From Nitrososphaeria archaeon (GTDB lineage: Archaea > Thermoproteota > Nitrososphaeria > JACIWG01): DNA of 56,377 bases. The notes beneath the pieces were generated by a model. The model was not told where the DNA came from. It did not search any database and was given only the letters and a program-made list of their open reading frames with translations. The DNA lies in the NCBI GenBank assembly GCA_029776065.1, contig JARVJP010000009.1, positions 114,911 to 171,287 on the forward strand, in the 5' to 3' direction. Position numbers and translations under genes: made by a program. Below, piece after piece: positions 43,769 through 55,180 of the stretch. How positions within the stretch are numbered: the stretch's first letter is position 1; each line of letters starts with the position of its first letter.

Positions 43769-44815
43769 ATGTTTGCCCTTGTTGGATTAGGAATAGATGG
43801 GATAGATTCATTAACTTTGAAGGGAATAGAGATTTTTAAAAAAAGCGATTTAATTTATTTAGATACCTATACAACTTTAATTCCAAAAGATTTCGTTAGC
43901 GCCTTTAGCGAATATATCGACAAAGAGGTTGTTTCAACAGATAGAGCGAAACTTGAAGATGAATTAGGAATTCTGTTAGAACAAGCTAAAGTTAAGAATG
44001 TTACTTTAGCTGTTTTTGGAGACCCGCTTTTTGCAACAACCCATCAAAATTTTTTAATAGAAGCTAAGAAGATGGGGATACCTTATATTGTGGTTCATAA
44101 TGCTTCCATAATGTCGGTTCTTATGACTTCTTGTGGACTTCATCCTTACAAATTTGGAAGGGTGTCTACAATTGCACGTCAAATGGGTACACCTGCGACA
44201 TCGGTATACTTTACATTATATGATAATCTAATGCGGGGGATGCATTCAATTTTCCTATTGGAGTTTGATACAAAAAATCTGGAAGGCGTATTTCCGTCAT
44301 CTGCCTTCAACTTATTAAAAGATGCAGAAAAAGTTTACAAACTAGAGGCGTTTACAGAGGACACACTTTTGATAGTAGCTTGCAGAATCGGTAGAAAGGA
44401 TCAAGAATATTATATAGGAAGTGTGAAAGAAGTTGAAGGTATCGATTTTGGAGAACCACCACATACAATAATAATCCCTTCAAGGTTACATTTTACAGAA
44501 GAAGAGGCATTAAGTTTTCTTTTTAATGTCCCCAAAGATAAATTGGTAGATAACACAGAGAAATTAAAAAGAAAAACCGATTATTTAGTTAATAAATATG
44601 TGAGAAGGACGAGAGAGGTTTTGAAGTTTGCAGAAGAGAAGATTCAAGATCAATCTAGATATAGAGATCTTTTCGAAAATATAGAATGTTATTTAGATGA
44701 TGCTATCAAGTTTCTAAATTTGGGCGAAGAACAGTTGGCTATGTTAAGTGTAGGATATGCTGAGGGACTTCTAGATTCCTTGAGGTTACAAAAAATCTTA
44801 GACTTAAAATGGTGA
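43769..44815 (+). CDS. dphB: diphthine synthase DphB fused to a DUF357 domain
   Basis: 348 residues, while DphB alone is about 260. Residues 1-255 are the tetrapyrrole-methylase fold: LVGLGI, VFGDPLFATTH, VVHNASIMS and PHTIIIPSRLHF. DphB trimethylates the diphthamide precursor on EF-2 with SAM. Residues 262-348 form a helical domain with LDDAIKFLNLGEEQLAMLSVGYAEGLLDSL, typical of DUF357, which is normally a separate small archaeal gene. No stop or frameshift lies at the junction. AAAGGGG Shine-Dalgarno before the ATG. Followed by RibL. Confidence 0.9.
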   Translation: MFALVGLGIDGIDSLTLKGIEIFKKSDLIYLDTYTTLIPKDFVSAFSEYIDKEVVSTDRAKLEDELGILLEQAKVKNVTLAVFGDPLFATTHQNFLIEAKKMGIPYIVVHNASIMSVLMTSCGLHPYKFGRVSTIARQMGTPATSVYFTLYDNLMRGMHSIFLLEFDTKNLEGVFPSSAFNLLKDAEKVYKLEAFTEDTLLIVACRIGRKDQEYYIGSVKEVEGIDFGEPPHTIIIPSRLHFTEEEALSFLFNVPKDKLVDNTEKLKRKTDYLVNKYVRRTREVLKFAEEKIQDQSRYRDLFENIECYLDDAIKFLNLGEEQLAMLSVGYAEGLLDSLRLQKILDLKW

Positions 44816-44820
44816 AATCA

Positions 44821-45450
44821 ATGAGATCAGAAAGTTTAGAGAAGAAGTTCCTTTCAAAGATTTTAGTAGAAAAGATGAGAAAAGGATCAGTCTCTTTAAA
44901 AAAATGTATTAATTTTTTAACTCCATTCCCAAAGGAAAATGAGAAGGTAATTAATAGTCTTCTTGAAAATAGGGAAATTGTAAAGACCGGCGATCTGATT
45001 GATGTTACCGATAAGGGGAGGAAACGCGTTAAAGTGGTCATGTGTGGAGGAACCTTTGATATTTTACATCCAGGGCATTTGTTAACATTAAAAAACGCAA
45101 AAAAGTTAGGTGATATTTTAGTAGTAGTAATAGCAAAAGATGAGACGGTTAAAAAATTTAGAAAGAAGCAACCACATAATAAAGAACAAAAGAGACTAGA
45201 ACTTGTGAGTGCGCTTAGATTCGTTGATCTAGCATTACTTGGTGGAAAAGGTAGCATATATGATACACTTTTAAAGATAATACCAGATATTGTAGTGTTA
45301 GGTTATGACCAAATACATAACGAGAACGAAATCAGAGAGTATGCGAAAACACATAAAATGAGAATTAAAGTTGTACGTCTAACAAAAAGGATGGAGGGAG
45401 TAAAAAGTTCTACTCTTCTAAAGGATGAGAGTTTGATCTATGAGATATAG
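44821..45450 (+). CDS. ribL: archaeal FAD synthase RibL with N-terminal winged-helix-like domain
   Basis: 209 residues. From residue 70 on, GGTFDILHPGHLLTL carries the HxGH motif of the nucleotidyltransferase superfamily, followed by KKFRKKQPHNKEQKR and GYDQIH; RibL adenylates FMN to FAD. The first 70 residues (KFLSKILVEKMRKGSVSLKKCINFL...VINSLLENREIV...LIDVTDKG) look like a winged helix and are not part of plain RibL. ATG at 44821 follows GGTGA by 5 bases. Its last 41 bases overlap RbkR. Confidence 0.85.
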   Translation: MRSESLEKKFLSKILVEKMRKGSVSLKKCINFLTPFPKENEKVINSLLENREIVKTGDLIDVTDKGRKRVKVVMCGGTFDILHPGHLLTLKNAKKLGDILVVVIAKDETVKKFRKKQPHNKEQKRLELVSALRFVDLALLGGKGSIYDTLLKIIPDIVVLGYDQIHNENEIREYAKTHKMRIKVVRLTKRMEGVKSSTLLKDESLIYEI

Positions 45451-46159
45451 ATTTCATACTCTTTTCAGAGTAGTAGACTTTCAGACGAACTTTATCACCG
45501 TCTTTTAAATTTAATCTCTTCCTCAGATTTACTGGGGCTATGAATTCTAAAACCGAATCATCATATAATGTACGTTTTGTCATAACAACAGCTCCTTCAA
45601 CTATATCGTTTAAAAAAGCAGGAAAACATTTAGCACCCCCATATGTTCTGTATTCGTCATAAAAACCTTCTATGAGTATACCATTATAATATTCTAATTC
45701 TCTTTTCTGTCGCCTTTCTAAAGTCGAAGTTAAACGTATATTGAGGGTTCCAGGAAAAGGGTCGAAGCCTAGTTTCTCGTGAAATTGTTTTTTATAACCT
45801 TCGATCGTCACATAATAGGATCCTTCACCTATACCTGAGAACACTTCTCCAGTAAACTCCATAATATTAGGCGCTTCTTCAAATACCTCTCGGAGAGAAG
45901 AGTAAAGGCTTAGAAGAATCGTACTTCCTTTAGAAGTAAGTTTTATACAAGATCTACGTTTTTTATGAGTGACTTCTATTAATCCTGCTCTTTCTAGTTC
46001 TAAAATATGCTTAGATACGGATTGCTGTGACCTCCCAAGACGCTTACTTAGTTCTATTGTTGAAATTTCTATTACCTTATTTTTTGTCCCTAAACACAAT
46101 AGCTCTAGTAGTGTGTAAAGAAGAGGTGGTTTAATATCCCTAAATGAAGGAGATGACAT
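45410..46159 (-). CDS. rbkR: CTP-dependent riboflavin kinase with DNA-binding domain (RbkR)
   Basis: 249 residues. Residues 1-90 form a MarR/ArsR-like winged helix (IELSKRLGRSQQSVSKHILELERAGLIEV). Residues 100-235 are the archaeal riboflavin kinase: FTGEVFSGIGEGSYYV, FPGTLNIRL. It makes FMN with CTP and, in this two-domain form, represses riboflavin genes. It lies tail to tail with RibL, which uses the FMN. Confidence 0.93.
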   Translation of the reverse strand: MSSPSFRDIKPPLLYTLLELLCLGTKNKVIEISTIELSKRLGRSQQSVSKHILELERAGLIEVTHKKRRSCIKLTSKGSTILLSLYSSLREVFEEAPNIMEFTGEVFSGIGEGSYYVTIEGYKKQFHEKLGFDPFPGTLNIRLTSTLERRQKRELEYYNGILIEGFYDEYRTYGGAKCFPAFLNDIVEGAVVMTKRTLYDDSVLEFIAPVNLRKRLNLKDGDKVRLKVYYSEKSMKSISHRSNSHPLEE

Positions 46160-46167
46160 AGCAGTTG

Positions 46168-46836
46168 TCAGAGAGTGGTTGAACTCTTAGAAATAAGTTT
46201 TTTTGAAAGCAAATGGACATGATGCATTAGATCTACCTCTTGTGAAAATAACTTTTGTATTAAATTAATAGCTGTGTCGAGATCAATTTTATATCCAATA
46301 CTTGCATAGTACTTTTTCCTAAACTTCGGAAAGAAAAGCATATACCCAAGTATCTTATTTTCATAGGTTATAGGAGAAACATTTGCTTGCTCATCTAATA
46401 CTTTACCAACATACAAATTTTTTGCCAAACCAATTGTGGGTTTATCAAAGAACATGCCTGTATAAACTGCTAACCCACTTCTCATAGGGTGTAAAACGCC
46501 ATGGCCATCTACTAAAATGACATCAACATTTGAATGAATTTTCATCAGAACAGAAACTAGTGGAGGGAGTTCTCTGATGAAGAAATATCCAGGTACATAC
46601 TCTAAAGACCTTTTTGAAATTAAAAACTTATTCTCAATGATTCTTTTGGAATTAAGGTTATAACAGATCGCTGCAGCTACGGCATGTTCTTCTTTCTTGA
46701 TTTTATAATAAGATACATCACAGGCACATATGATTTCATATCCCCTTTTTAGACCATCTTTACTAAATCTAGTCTTTGAAATAATAGAATTTAATTTGCT
46801 TATTCTTTTTATTTTATAGTTAGTTTTGTTAGTCAT
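46168..46836 (-). CDS. nfi: endonuclease V
   Basis: 222 residues. CDVSY (first catalytic Asp), YVPGYFFIRELPPL (hypoxanthine wedge and Glu), VDGHGVLHPMRSGLA (second Asp) and GLAKN match EndoV, which cuts DNA or RNA one base past deoxyinosine or inosine. Eight bases upstream of RbkR and preceded by translin. Confidence 0.93.
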   Translation of the reverse strand: MTNKTNYKIKRISKLNSIISKTRFSKDGLKRGYEIICACDVSYYKIKKEEHAVAAAICYNLNSKRIIENKFLISKRSLEYVPGYFFIRELPPLVSVLMKIHSNVDVILVDGHGVLHPMRSGLAVYTGMFFDKPTIGLAKNLYVGKVLDEQANVSPITYENKILGYMLFFPKFRKKYYASIGYKIDLDTAINLIQKLFSQEVDLMHHVHLLSKKLISKSSTTL

Positions 46837-46843
46837 GTTCTAA

Positions 46844-47431
46844 TTATTGAATACCTAGAACGTTTATTTTAGTTATATCAACATAAGTTTCTTCTATTAG
46901 TCGTCTAGCTAAATCCACTTTCCGTCTAAGTGAGGGTACAGCATTATCAAAATATGAAAATGAGGATAGATTATCAAAAATTTCTTTCATTGATTTATAA
47001 AAGAAACTGGCTTTTTCAAAGTTCTTTTCATTTATTTTGTCATAAACTGAACGTCTTAACTCACCTACGCAATCTAAAAGGCCTAATAAATAAGGTTCTA
47101 TTTCAAATCCCACCTCTTTATATGAAGGAATTCTAAATTCTTCGATAATTGAAAGATAGACTATTGCTTCTACATATTCTATTTGTGCAGGAAGAAGATA
47201 CTTTCTCCATCTAAAGTCAGTTTTAGATAGCAATTCTTCCAACCTTTTCCTTAATATGATGAGATTTTCCTTTGCGTTATTAACTTGTCCTTGATGTAAC
47301 ATAGCGAAGATTTTAGGAAATAAAACTAGAATTGATCGCCCTTCTTTATAAATGTACTCTCTTTGCGAATCTAGTAGTTCGAGCTCTTTTAATAATAATT
47401 CTTGTTCAATTTCATTTCTAATTGAGTCCAA
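46844..47431 (-). CDS. translin-family protein
   Basis: 195 residues, all helical; LRKRLEELLSKTDFRWRKYLLPAQIEYVEAIVYL and YLLGLLDCVGELRRSVYDKI match translin. Archaeal translin assembles octamers that cleave RNA like C3PO. TTG start. Between TYW1 and EndoV on one strand. Confidence 0.85.
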   Translation of the reverse strand: MDSIRNEIEQELLLKELELLDSQREYIYKEGRSILVLFPKIFAMLHQGQVNNAKENLIILRKRLEELLSKTDFRWRKYLLPAQIEYVEAIVYLSIIEEFRIPSYKEVGFEIEPYLLGLLDCVGELRRSVYDKINEKNFEKASFFYKSMKEIFDNLSSFSYFDNAVPSLRRKVDLARRLIEETYVDITKINVLGIQ

Positions 47432-47463
47432 ATTTGTACCACTATTTGCTATAATATTAACCT

Positions 47464-48435
47464 TCAGTTAAATCTTTGGGGAGAAGGAAGTTTTTTGGAA
47501 AGAAGGGCAACCCTACTATCCTTTGACTCACCGATGACCTTATAACCAGTTAGAGAAGCTAGAGTAGAAGAAAATGACTTGATGTCGTCGTAAGTGGGCA
47601 TGTTTTCTTTCTTCAACCTATATGTAGAATAGCCTATATTCATGTAAGCCTTTGTTTCAACATAAAGAGGTTCGTATTTTGTAATTATTTTTGCGAAGGC
47701 TTCGGGTCGTTCCATGTTCATTCCTTTAATTGAAGTTATTCTAAGTACATTAGGACAGTTTATCGATTTTAATAATGAAAGTGAATTAAAAATGGATTTC
47801 CATAAAGCTGTTGACATAGGCCTATTAAGTTTCACAAAGGATTCATAATCATAAGAAGTTAATGATATATAAAGTTGCGTAGGAAGATGAGAAAGATTGC
47901 CTAATACTTTTGGCAATGTCCCATTAGTAACTAAAAAAACAGTAAATCCTCTTTTTTTGTATATATCTATAAGCTCACTAAGATAAGGGTAAAGAGTGGG
48001 TTCACCAGCCAAAGATATTGCAACTTGATTGGGATTGAATGCTTCTTCGAGTTTCTCCGCTGAAACCCGCCCTTTAAGCACCAAAGATTTGTATCCTGAT
48101 AATATTTTTCTTTGAGCTTTAATAGACTCCTCGTAAATAGTTTCAGGTTCATCCCACCCACCTTGTGGTTTAGATAGCTCGTCCCAAGTTAAGCCTATAT
48201 CTTCTGGCATGACTCTCCAACAGTGTAAGCAACGTAGATTACAATTAAAGAGTGATGGAGACATCTGGAGACAGCGATGCGACTTTATGCCAAAAAAGGT
48301 TTCTTTATAGCAAACTCTTCCAGAGACAAGACTTTTATGTAACCAACTACATTTTTTTACTGCTGAATGTAAGCCAGCAAGGTGGTATTGCTGTTTTCTT
48401 AATATTTGATATAAGCGTGGAGGGTAAGGAAGCAT
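47464..48435 (-). CDS. taw1: 4-demethylwyosine synthase TYW1
   Basis: 323 residues. Radical SAM Cys C65, C69, C72 (CNLRCLHCW) and the second cluster Cys C29, C42, C55 are all present. It builds the tricyclic base of wyosine at G37 of tRNA-Phe; a tRNA-Phe with G37 is at 27470-27543. ATG start. 18 bases after PsmB2. Confidence 0.95.
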   Translation of the reverse strand: MLPYPPRLYQILRKQQYHLAGLHSAVKKCSWLHKSLVSGRVCYKETFFGIKSHRCLQMSPSLFNCNLRCLHCWRVMPEDIGLTWDELSKPQGGWDEPETIYEESIKAQRKILSGYKSLVLKGRVSAEKLEEAFNPNQVAISLAGEPTLYPYLSELIDIYKKRGFTVFLVTNGTLPKVLGNLSHLPTQLYISLTSYDYESFVKLNRPMSTALWKSIFNSLSLLKSINCPNVLRITSIKGMNMERPEAFAKIITKYEPLYVETKAYMNIGYSTYRLKKENMPTYDDIKSFSSTLASLTGYKVIGESKDSRVALLSKKLPSPQRFN

Positions 48436-48453
48436 GCGCTGTCATTGTACATA

Positions 48454-49041
48454 TTAAAGCTTTATTTCTTCTTGTCGAGTTTCATTCGCTTTTATAATTA
48501 ATAGATCTATTCCATCTCCACTTGCTGCATCCCTTTGCATAGCGGATTTCAAAGCCTTTAATGCGAGTTTAACTGTAGAAGCTTCGTCCATATCCTTTTC
48601 GTATTCGCTCTCTATTATCCCTATGGCAATTTCTGTCCCCGAACCTACTGTGGCATAATCATCAGGTATAATAGAGCCTAATGGGTCTAAAACATACACC
48701 GAAGGACTACCATCAACACCACCTATAATAACTTGTGTAAGTAATGGGTAAAGTCTCTCACTAAACATCACTGCAGACATAAACTTTGCAACTGAATTGG
48801 GAGAAACAGGTCTCTTAATTTCAAGTTCTCTTAATTTTACTTCTGCAGAAACACGTTTTACAAGCACTTGCATGTCAGATATCATTCCAGCACATGCGGC
48901 ACCAACATTATTACTTATCAAGAAAACCTTTTTTGAACTTCGACTTAGTATGAAGTTTCCATAAGCAAACCTCTTATCGGCACCTAACACTACACCATCT
49001 TTAAACACCATTCCTAATGCAGTTGCTCCTGGTAGATACAA
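48454..49041 (-). CDS. psmB2: second proteasome beta subunit, probably inactive
   Basis: 195 residues. N terminus MYLPGATALGMVFKDGVV has no propeptide, and the residue after Gly is Ala, not the catalytic Thr that starts the mature chain in PsmB (TTTVG). LGADKRFAYGNF keeps D17-like and later SGTEIAIG and GDGIDLL elements. This is the crenarchaeal type of second beta that helps assembly and modulates activity. TTG start behind AGGTG. Confidence 0.9.
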   Translation of the reverse strand: MYLPGATALGMVFKDGVVLGADKRFAYGNFILSRSSKKVFLISNNVGAACAGMISDMQVLVKRVSAEVKLRELEIKRPVSPNSVAKFMSAVMFSERLYPLLTQVIIGGVDGSPSVYVLDPLGSIIPDDYATVGSGTEIAIGIIESEYEKDMDEASTVKLALKALKSAMQRDAASGDGIDLLIIKANETRQEEIKL

Positions 49042-49109
49042 TTTTATACACCTACGACTACCAATCCACTAATAATAGTTTAATTTAGATGTTTCTATAA
49101 TAGCATACT

Positions 49110-50144
49110 TTATCTAGATATATCCATTATTATAGAGCCATCAACTTCTTTCTTTAATGTATAATTTCTTTTTATAAAAAGTGAGGAGACATAAAGATTT
49201 GTTTCTAGATGTGATGTCACTTTCGGAATTCTAACCTTCGAAGGAAAAGGAGATAAGAAAAGGTATGGCACTATCATGTCACTTAAATGGGAGTCTAAAT
49301 CAGGCATTAAACCAGTTTCATTTAAGAAAGTTGTCGTAACTTCTTGACCTACTCTTTCAGCTGGTTTGCCTTTTTCCCCTACTGAGTCAGCGCCTATAAA
49401 AGCACCTTTCTGGCCTATTGTATAAACCAAAATAGAGGTACCAGGAGACAATGATTTCTCTGTTAATATTTCAACCACCTTAAACATATTTAGTCCTGAC
49501 TTTTCTAGGATTTTTAAAGCAGTTGAAGCCTGCCTTTCGGCAACACTTTTTGGAAGATTTGAGCATATGCTTAAAATTTTTACTTCCCTATTACTTTTTT
49601 CAAATTTAAATTCACGTGGGAAGGATTTATTTTTTACTTGGAATATAACAATACCACCACCTTTAGGGTAGTACCCCCTACGTTTCACTTCAATGTTTAG
49701 TTCAATTCCTAAGGCCTCTAAACAAGGAGCGAAAACGTTTTTCATATAATCTATTGTTGGACTCCATTTAACATCTGTACCCCCAATGACCTCTAATGGA
49801 AACGAAAGTTTAGTTGCGGCAAAAGCGGGTATTAGCGTCTGTAAAATTAATGGGATACTTCCTGCTGTACCCACATCCACCTTAGAGATGTTTGGGGAAA
49901 TCTTTTTTGGATGAAATCGAATAAATTCTGAACCAATTTTTAATCCCTCAACATCAGCATTAGAGATTAATGAAGCTATCTTTACCCCTGTATAATGTTG
50001 TGGTTGAAGGCCTGGATTGGGTCTTTTTTTACGAATGTTATAAATCAATACCGGAGTATTAGTGGTAATTGATAAGGCAATCGACGTCCTTATTATCTGT
50101 CCTCCACCTTCTCCTATGGAACCATCAACTTCTACTGGGGACAT
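49110..50144 (-). CDS. rtcA: RNA 3'-terminal phosphate cyclase RtcA
   Basis: 344 residues from ATG at 50144. VDGSIGEGGGQIIRTSIALS, RPNPGLQPQH, the catalytic His in DSHLSDMIVPYL, and RRGYYPKGGG are RtcA. Makes 2',3'-cyclic phosphate ends with ATP. A TTG nine codons upstream could add MHWEYKVKV but lies at the expected transcription start. Divergent from NMNAT. Confidence 0.93.
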   Translation of the reverse strand: MSPVEVDGSIGEGGGQIIRTSIALSITTNTPVLIYNIRKKRPNPGLQPQHYTGVKIASLISNADVEGLKIGSEFIRFHPKKISPNISKVDVGTAGSIPLILQTLIPAFAATKLSFPLEVIGGTDVKWSPTIDYMKNVFAPCLEALGIELNIEVKRRGYYPKGGGIVIFQVKNKSFPREFKFEKSNREVKILSICSNLPKSVAERQASTALKILEKSGLNMFKVVEILTEKSLSPGTSILVYTIGQKGAFIGADSVGEKGKPAERVGQEVTTTFLNETGLMPDLDSHLSDMIVPYLFLSPFPSKVRIPKVTSHLETNLYVSSLFIKRNYTLKKEVDGSIIMDISR

Positions 50145-50219
50145 CACTTTTACTTTATACTCCCAATGCAATTAAACATTTTAAATAAAAAAACTTTAAT
50201 CAAACAGGTTAGAGATGTT

Positions 50220-50747
50220 ATGACAATGAAGTATAAAAACGCCCTCTTTGTTGGAAGGTTCCAACCATTCCATAAAGGACATTTGTTCGCTATTGAACAT
50301 ATCCTATCAGAAAGTGAATTCTTATTTATAGGCTTAGGAAGTTCTAACAAAAGTCATGAGGAAAGAAATCCCTTCACCGCAGCAGAGAGGATTCAAATGA
50401 TAAAAGCAGCACTGGATGGTGCGAAGATTGATCCTAAAAGATGGATGGTAATACCGATACCTGATATGACTTCCCATTACTTATGGACAAAAATGGTTAA
50501 AATGTTGATTCCAAAATTTGAAATTGTATTCTCAAACGACCCTTTAACGTTAAAGTTATTTGAAGAAGAGAATATTCCAACTAAAGAAGTGCCTCTAGAA
50601 AGAAGGAAAAGATTGATGGCTACTGAAATAAGAAGGAGAATTTTAACCGGAGATAGTTGGAAGGAACTTGTTCCAGAGCCTGTTTATGATCTTATCAAAG
50701 AATTTAATGGGGAAGAGAGGATAATAGAGATAAACAGAACAAAATGA
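50220..50747 (+). CDS. nadM: nicotinamide-nucleotide adenylyltransferase
   Basis: About 175 residues. NALFVGRFQPFHKGHLFAIE carries the HxGH motif; SSNKSHEERNPFTAAER and late ATEIRRRI bind ATP phosphates. Makes NAD from NMN. I choose ATG at 50220; ATG at 50226 is equally possible, and an ATG at 50166 lies before the TTTAAATAAA box and is unlikely. Confidence 0.92.
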   Translation: MTMKYKNALFVGRFQPFHKGHLFAIEHILSESEFLFIGLGSSNKSHEERNPFTAAERIQMIKAALDGAKIDPKRWMVIPIPDMTSHYLWTKMVKMLIPKFEIVFSNDPLTLKLFEEENIPTKEVPLERRKRLMATEIRRRILTGDSWKELVPEPVYDLIKEFNGEERIIEINRTK

Positions 50748-50750
50748 TAA

Positions 50751-50792
50751 TTTATAAATTTTATTAATATGTATGACAGGGGGTTGTCATAT
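50751..50792 (+). promoter_or_regulatory. TATA box and palindrome before the FKBP gene
   Basis: TTTATAAAT (50751-50759), then TATGACA (50772-50778) and TGTCATA (50785-50791), a 7-bp inverted repeat around GGGGGT and running into the ATG at 50791. It may be an operator over the start site or, if transcribed, a hairpin with the G-rich ribosome site in its loop. Confidence 0.42.
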
Positions 50793-51507
50793 GCCATTTG
50801 AAAAAGATGCCTTAGTTTACTTAAACCTTACTTCAACAGTCAAAGAAACAAATGAGCTTATTGAGACAACTTTAGAGGAAAAAGCAAAAGAATACAATTC
50901 ACATGATCCTACAAGAAAATACACACCTAAATTAGTAGCTATTGGCGCAGGATGGGTATTAGAAGGCTTAGATAGCAAACTTAAAGAGTTATCTGTTGGA
51001 GAGAAGGTAACAGTTGAAATACCTCCTGAAAGAGCCTTTGGAGTTTGGGATCCTTCAAAAGTAAAGATAATCCCCTTAAGACGATTTGGAGAAAAAGCCA
51101 ATCAAATAAGAAATGGTGATGAAGTTCAAGTTGACAATAAGATAGGGTATGTGAAACTTATAGGATCTGGGAGAGTGCACGTTGACTTTAACCATAAATA
51201 TTCAGGTAAAACAATTGTATATGAAGTTGAGATAATAGAAGAAGTAAAGGACGATTTAAAGAAGGCGAAAGCGCTCTTTTCAAGAAGAATACCTATAGAA
51301 GATAATAAATTCAAAGTAGAAATAATAGATAACATATTAACTTATGAGTTACCAGAAGAAATCTACTTTGAAGAGGGGCTACAAATTGTAAAAAGAGCAC
51401 TTGCAACAGACATATTCAAGTATATACCCTCAATAGTAAAGGTGGTCTTCAAAGAAAGTTATCAAAAACCTGAGACAGCCAAGTTAGAAAAGACCGAGAC
51501 ACAATAA
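50791..51507 (+). CDS. FKBP-type peptidyl-prolyl isomerase, long archaeal form
   Basis: 238 residues. FKBP domain with an insert-in-flap arrangement (GWVLEGLDSKLKELSVGEKVTVEIPPERAFG) and KVHVDFNHKYSGKTIVYEVEI after the flap, plus a C-terminal domain of about 80 residues usual in the 26-kDa archaeal FKBPs. A cytoplasmic chaperone and proline isomerase. ATG at 50791; an ATG at 50773 lies in the palindrome. Confidence 0.92.
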   Translation: MPFEKDALVYLNLTSTVKETNELIETTLEEKAKEYNSHDPTRKYTPKLVAIGAGWVLEGLDSKLKELSVGEKVTVEIPPERAFGVWDPSKVKIIPLRRFGEKANQIRNGDEVQVDNKIGYVKLIGSGRVHVDFNHKYSGKTIVYEVEIIEEVKDDLKKAKALFSRRIPIEDNKFKVEIIDNILTYELPEEIYFEEGLQIVKRALATDIFKYIPSIVKVVFKESYQKPETAKLEKTETQ

Positions 51508-51544
51508 ATGCTTATATAATAAAACTTTTTCTAAAGAAACGAAC

Positions 51545-52033
51545 TTGATAAGTAGACAGTTAAGAATATTCCTTGTGTTTTTAACCATAGTATTATTAAT
51601 TCCATTGATTGAAAACACTAAAATTGCTTGTCCGATCTGTAACGGAGAAGGGAAGGTTAAAGGAAGCAGCAAAGAATTAGAAGTGGAAGATTATAAACTA
51701 CTAAAGGCATTGAAAACATGTCAAGGCGATACCTGGAAAGGATGGTATGTGATTCAAAACCCCTTTGATAGGGAGATAACGATAAGGGTATATATTCAAC
51801 TGATAGATTTAAAAACGAATTCGACTCGCGCATCAACGGATATTCTACTTAAACTGGGACAAAGGGATAAAGTCAATAATACCTTCTCACTATTAACATT
51901 TGGAGAGAACATAGAACCAGTTTTGAAGATAACATCAATTATCTCCAATGAAGAACAAACATACATCCGATGCCCTGTTTGTAATGGGAGTGGGGAAGTA
52001 AGGATTCTTGAATACTTAAAACTAAAAAAATGA
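51545..52033 (+). CDS. exported or membrane-anchored protein with two DnaJ-type zinc motifs
   Basis: 162 residues, not recognised as a named family. Residues 6-22 are a hydrophobic signal or anchor. C29-x2-C32-x-G-x-G (CPICNGEG) and C143-x2-C146-x-G-x-G (CPVCNGSG) are the CxxCxGxG half-sites of the DnaJ zinc domain, here split by about 105 residues of beta-rich sequence (WKGWYVIQNPF...ITIRVYIQLIDL). The two halves probably join on one zinc outside the membrane. TTG start; convergent with the 23S rRNA. Confidence 0.72.
   Translation: MISRQLRIFLVFLTIVLLIPLIENTKIACPICNGEGKVKGSSKELEVEDYKLLKALKTCQGDTWKGWYVIQNPFDREITIRVYIQLIDLKTNSTRASTDILLKLGQRDKVNNTFSLLTFGENIEPVLKITSIISNEEQTYIRCPVCNGSGEVRILEYLKLKK
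52023..52033 (-). terminator. T-rich terminator behind the 23S rRNA
   Basis: On the minus strand, ATTTTTTTAGTTTTA follows about 35 bases after the 23S processing stem (plus-strand A-run 52018-52030). Archaeal polymerase stops at such U-tracts. It overlaps the end of the convergent gene. No 5S gene lies between. Confidence 0.5.
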
Positions 52034-52053
52034 TTTATATTAACATATTCTAT

Positions 52054-52069
52054 CGTGCATAGGTTTTGC

Positions 52070-52083
<14 letters not shown>
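52054..52083 (-). promoter_or_regulatory. 3' half of the 23S bulge-helix-bulge processing stem
   Basis: The minus strand reads CTGGC-CGCA-AAA-CCTATGCACG. With the 5' half at 55177-55202 it pairs as CATAGG/CCTATG, then a 4-bp helix TGCG/CGCA flanked by 3-base bulges ACA and AAA, then GCCAG/CTGGC. This is the exact 3-4-3 substrate of archaeal splicing endonuclease. Confidence 0.85.
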
Positions 52084-55176
<3,093 letters not shown>

Positions 55177-55180
<4 letters not shown>

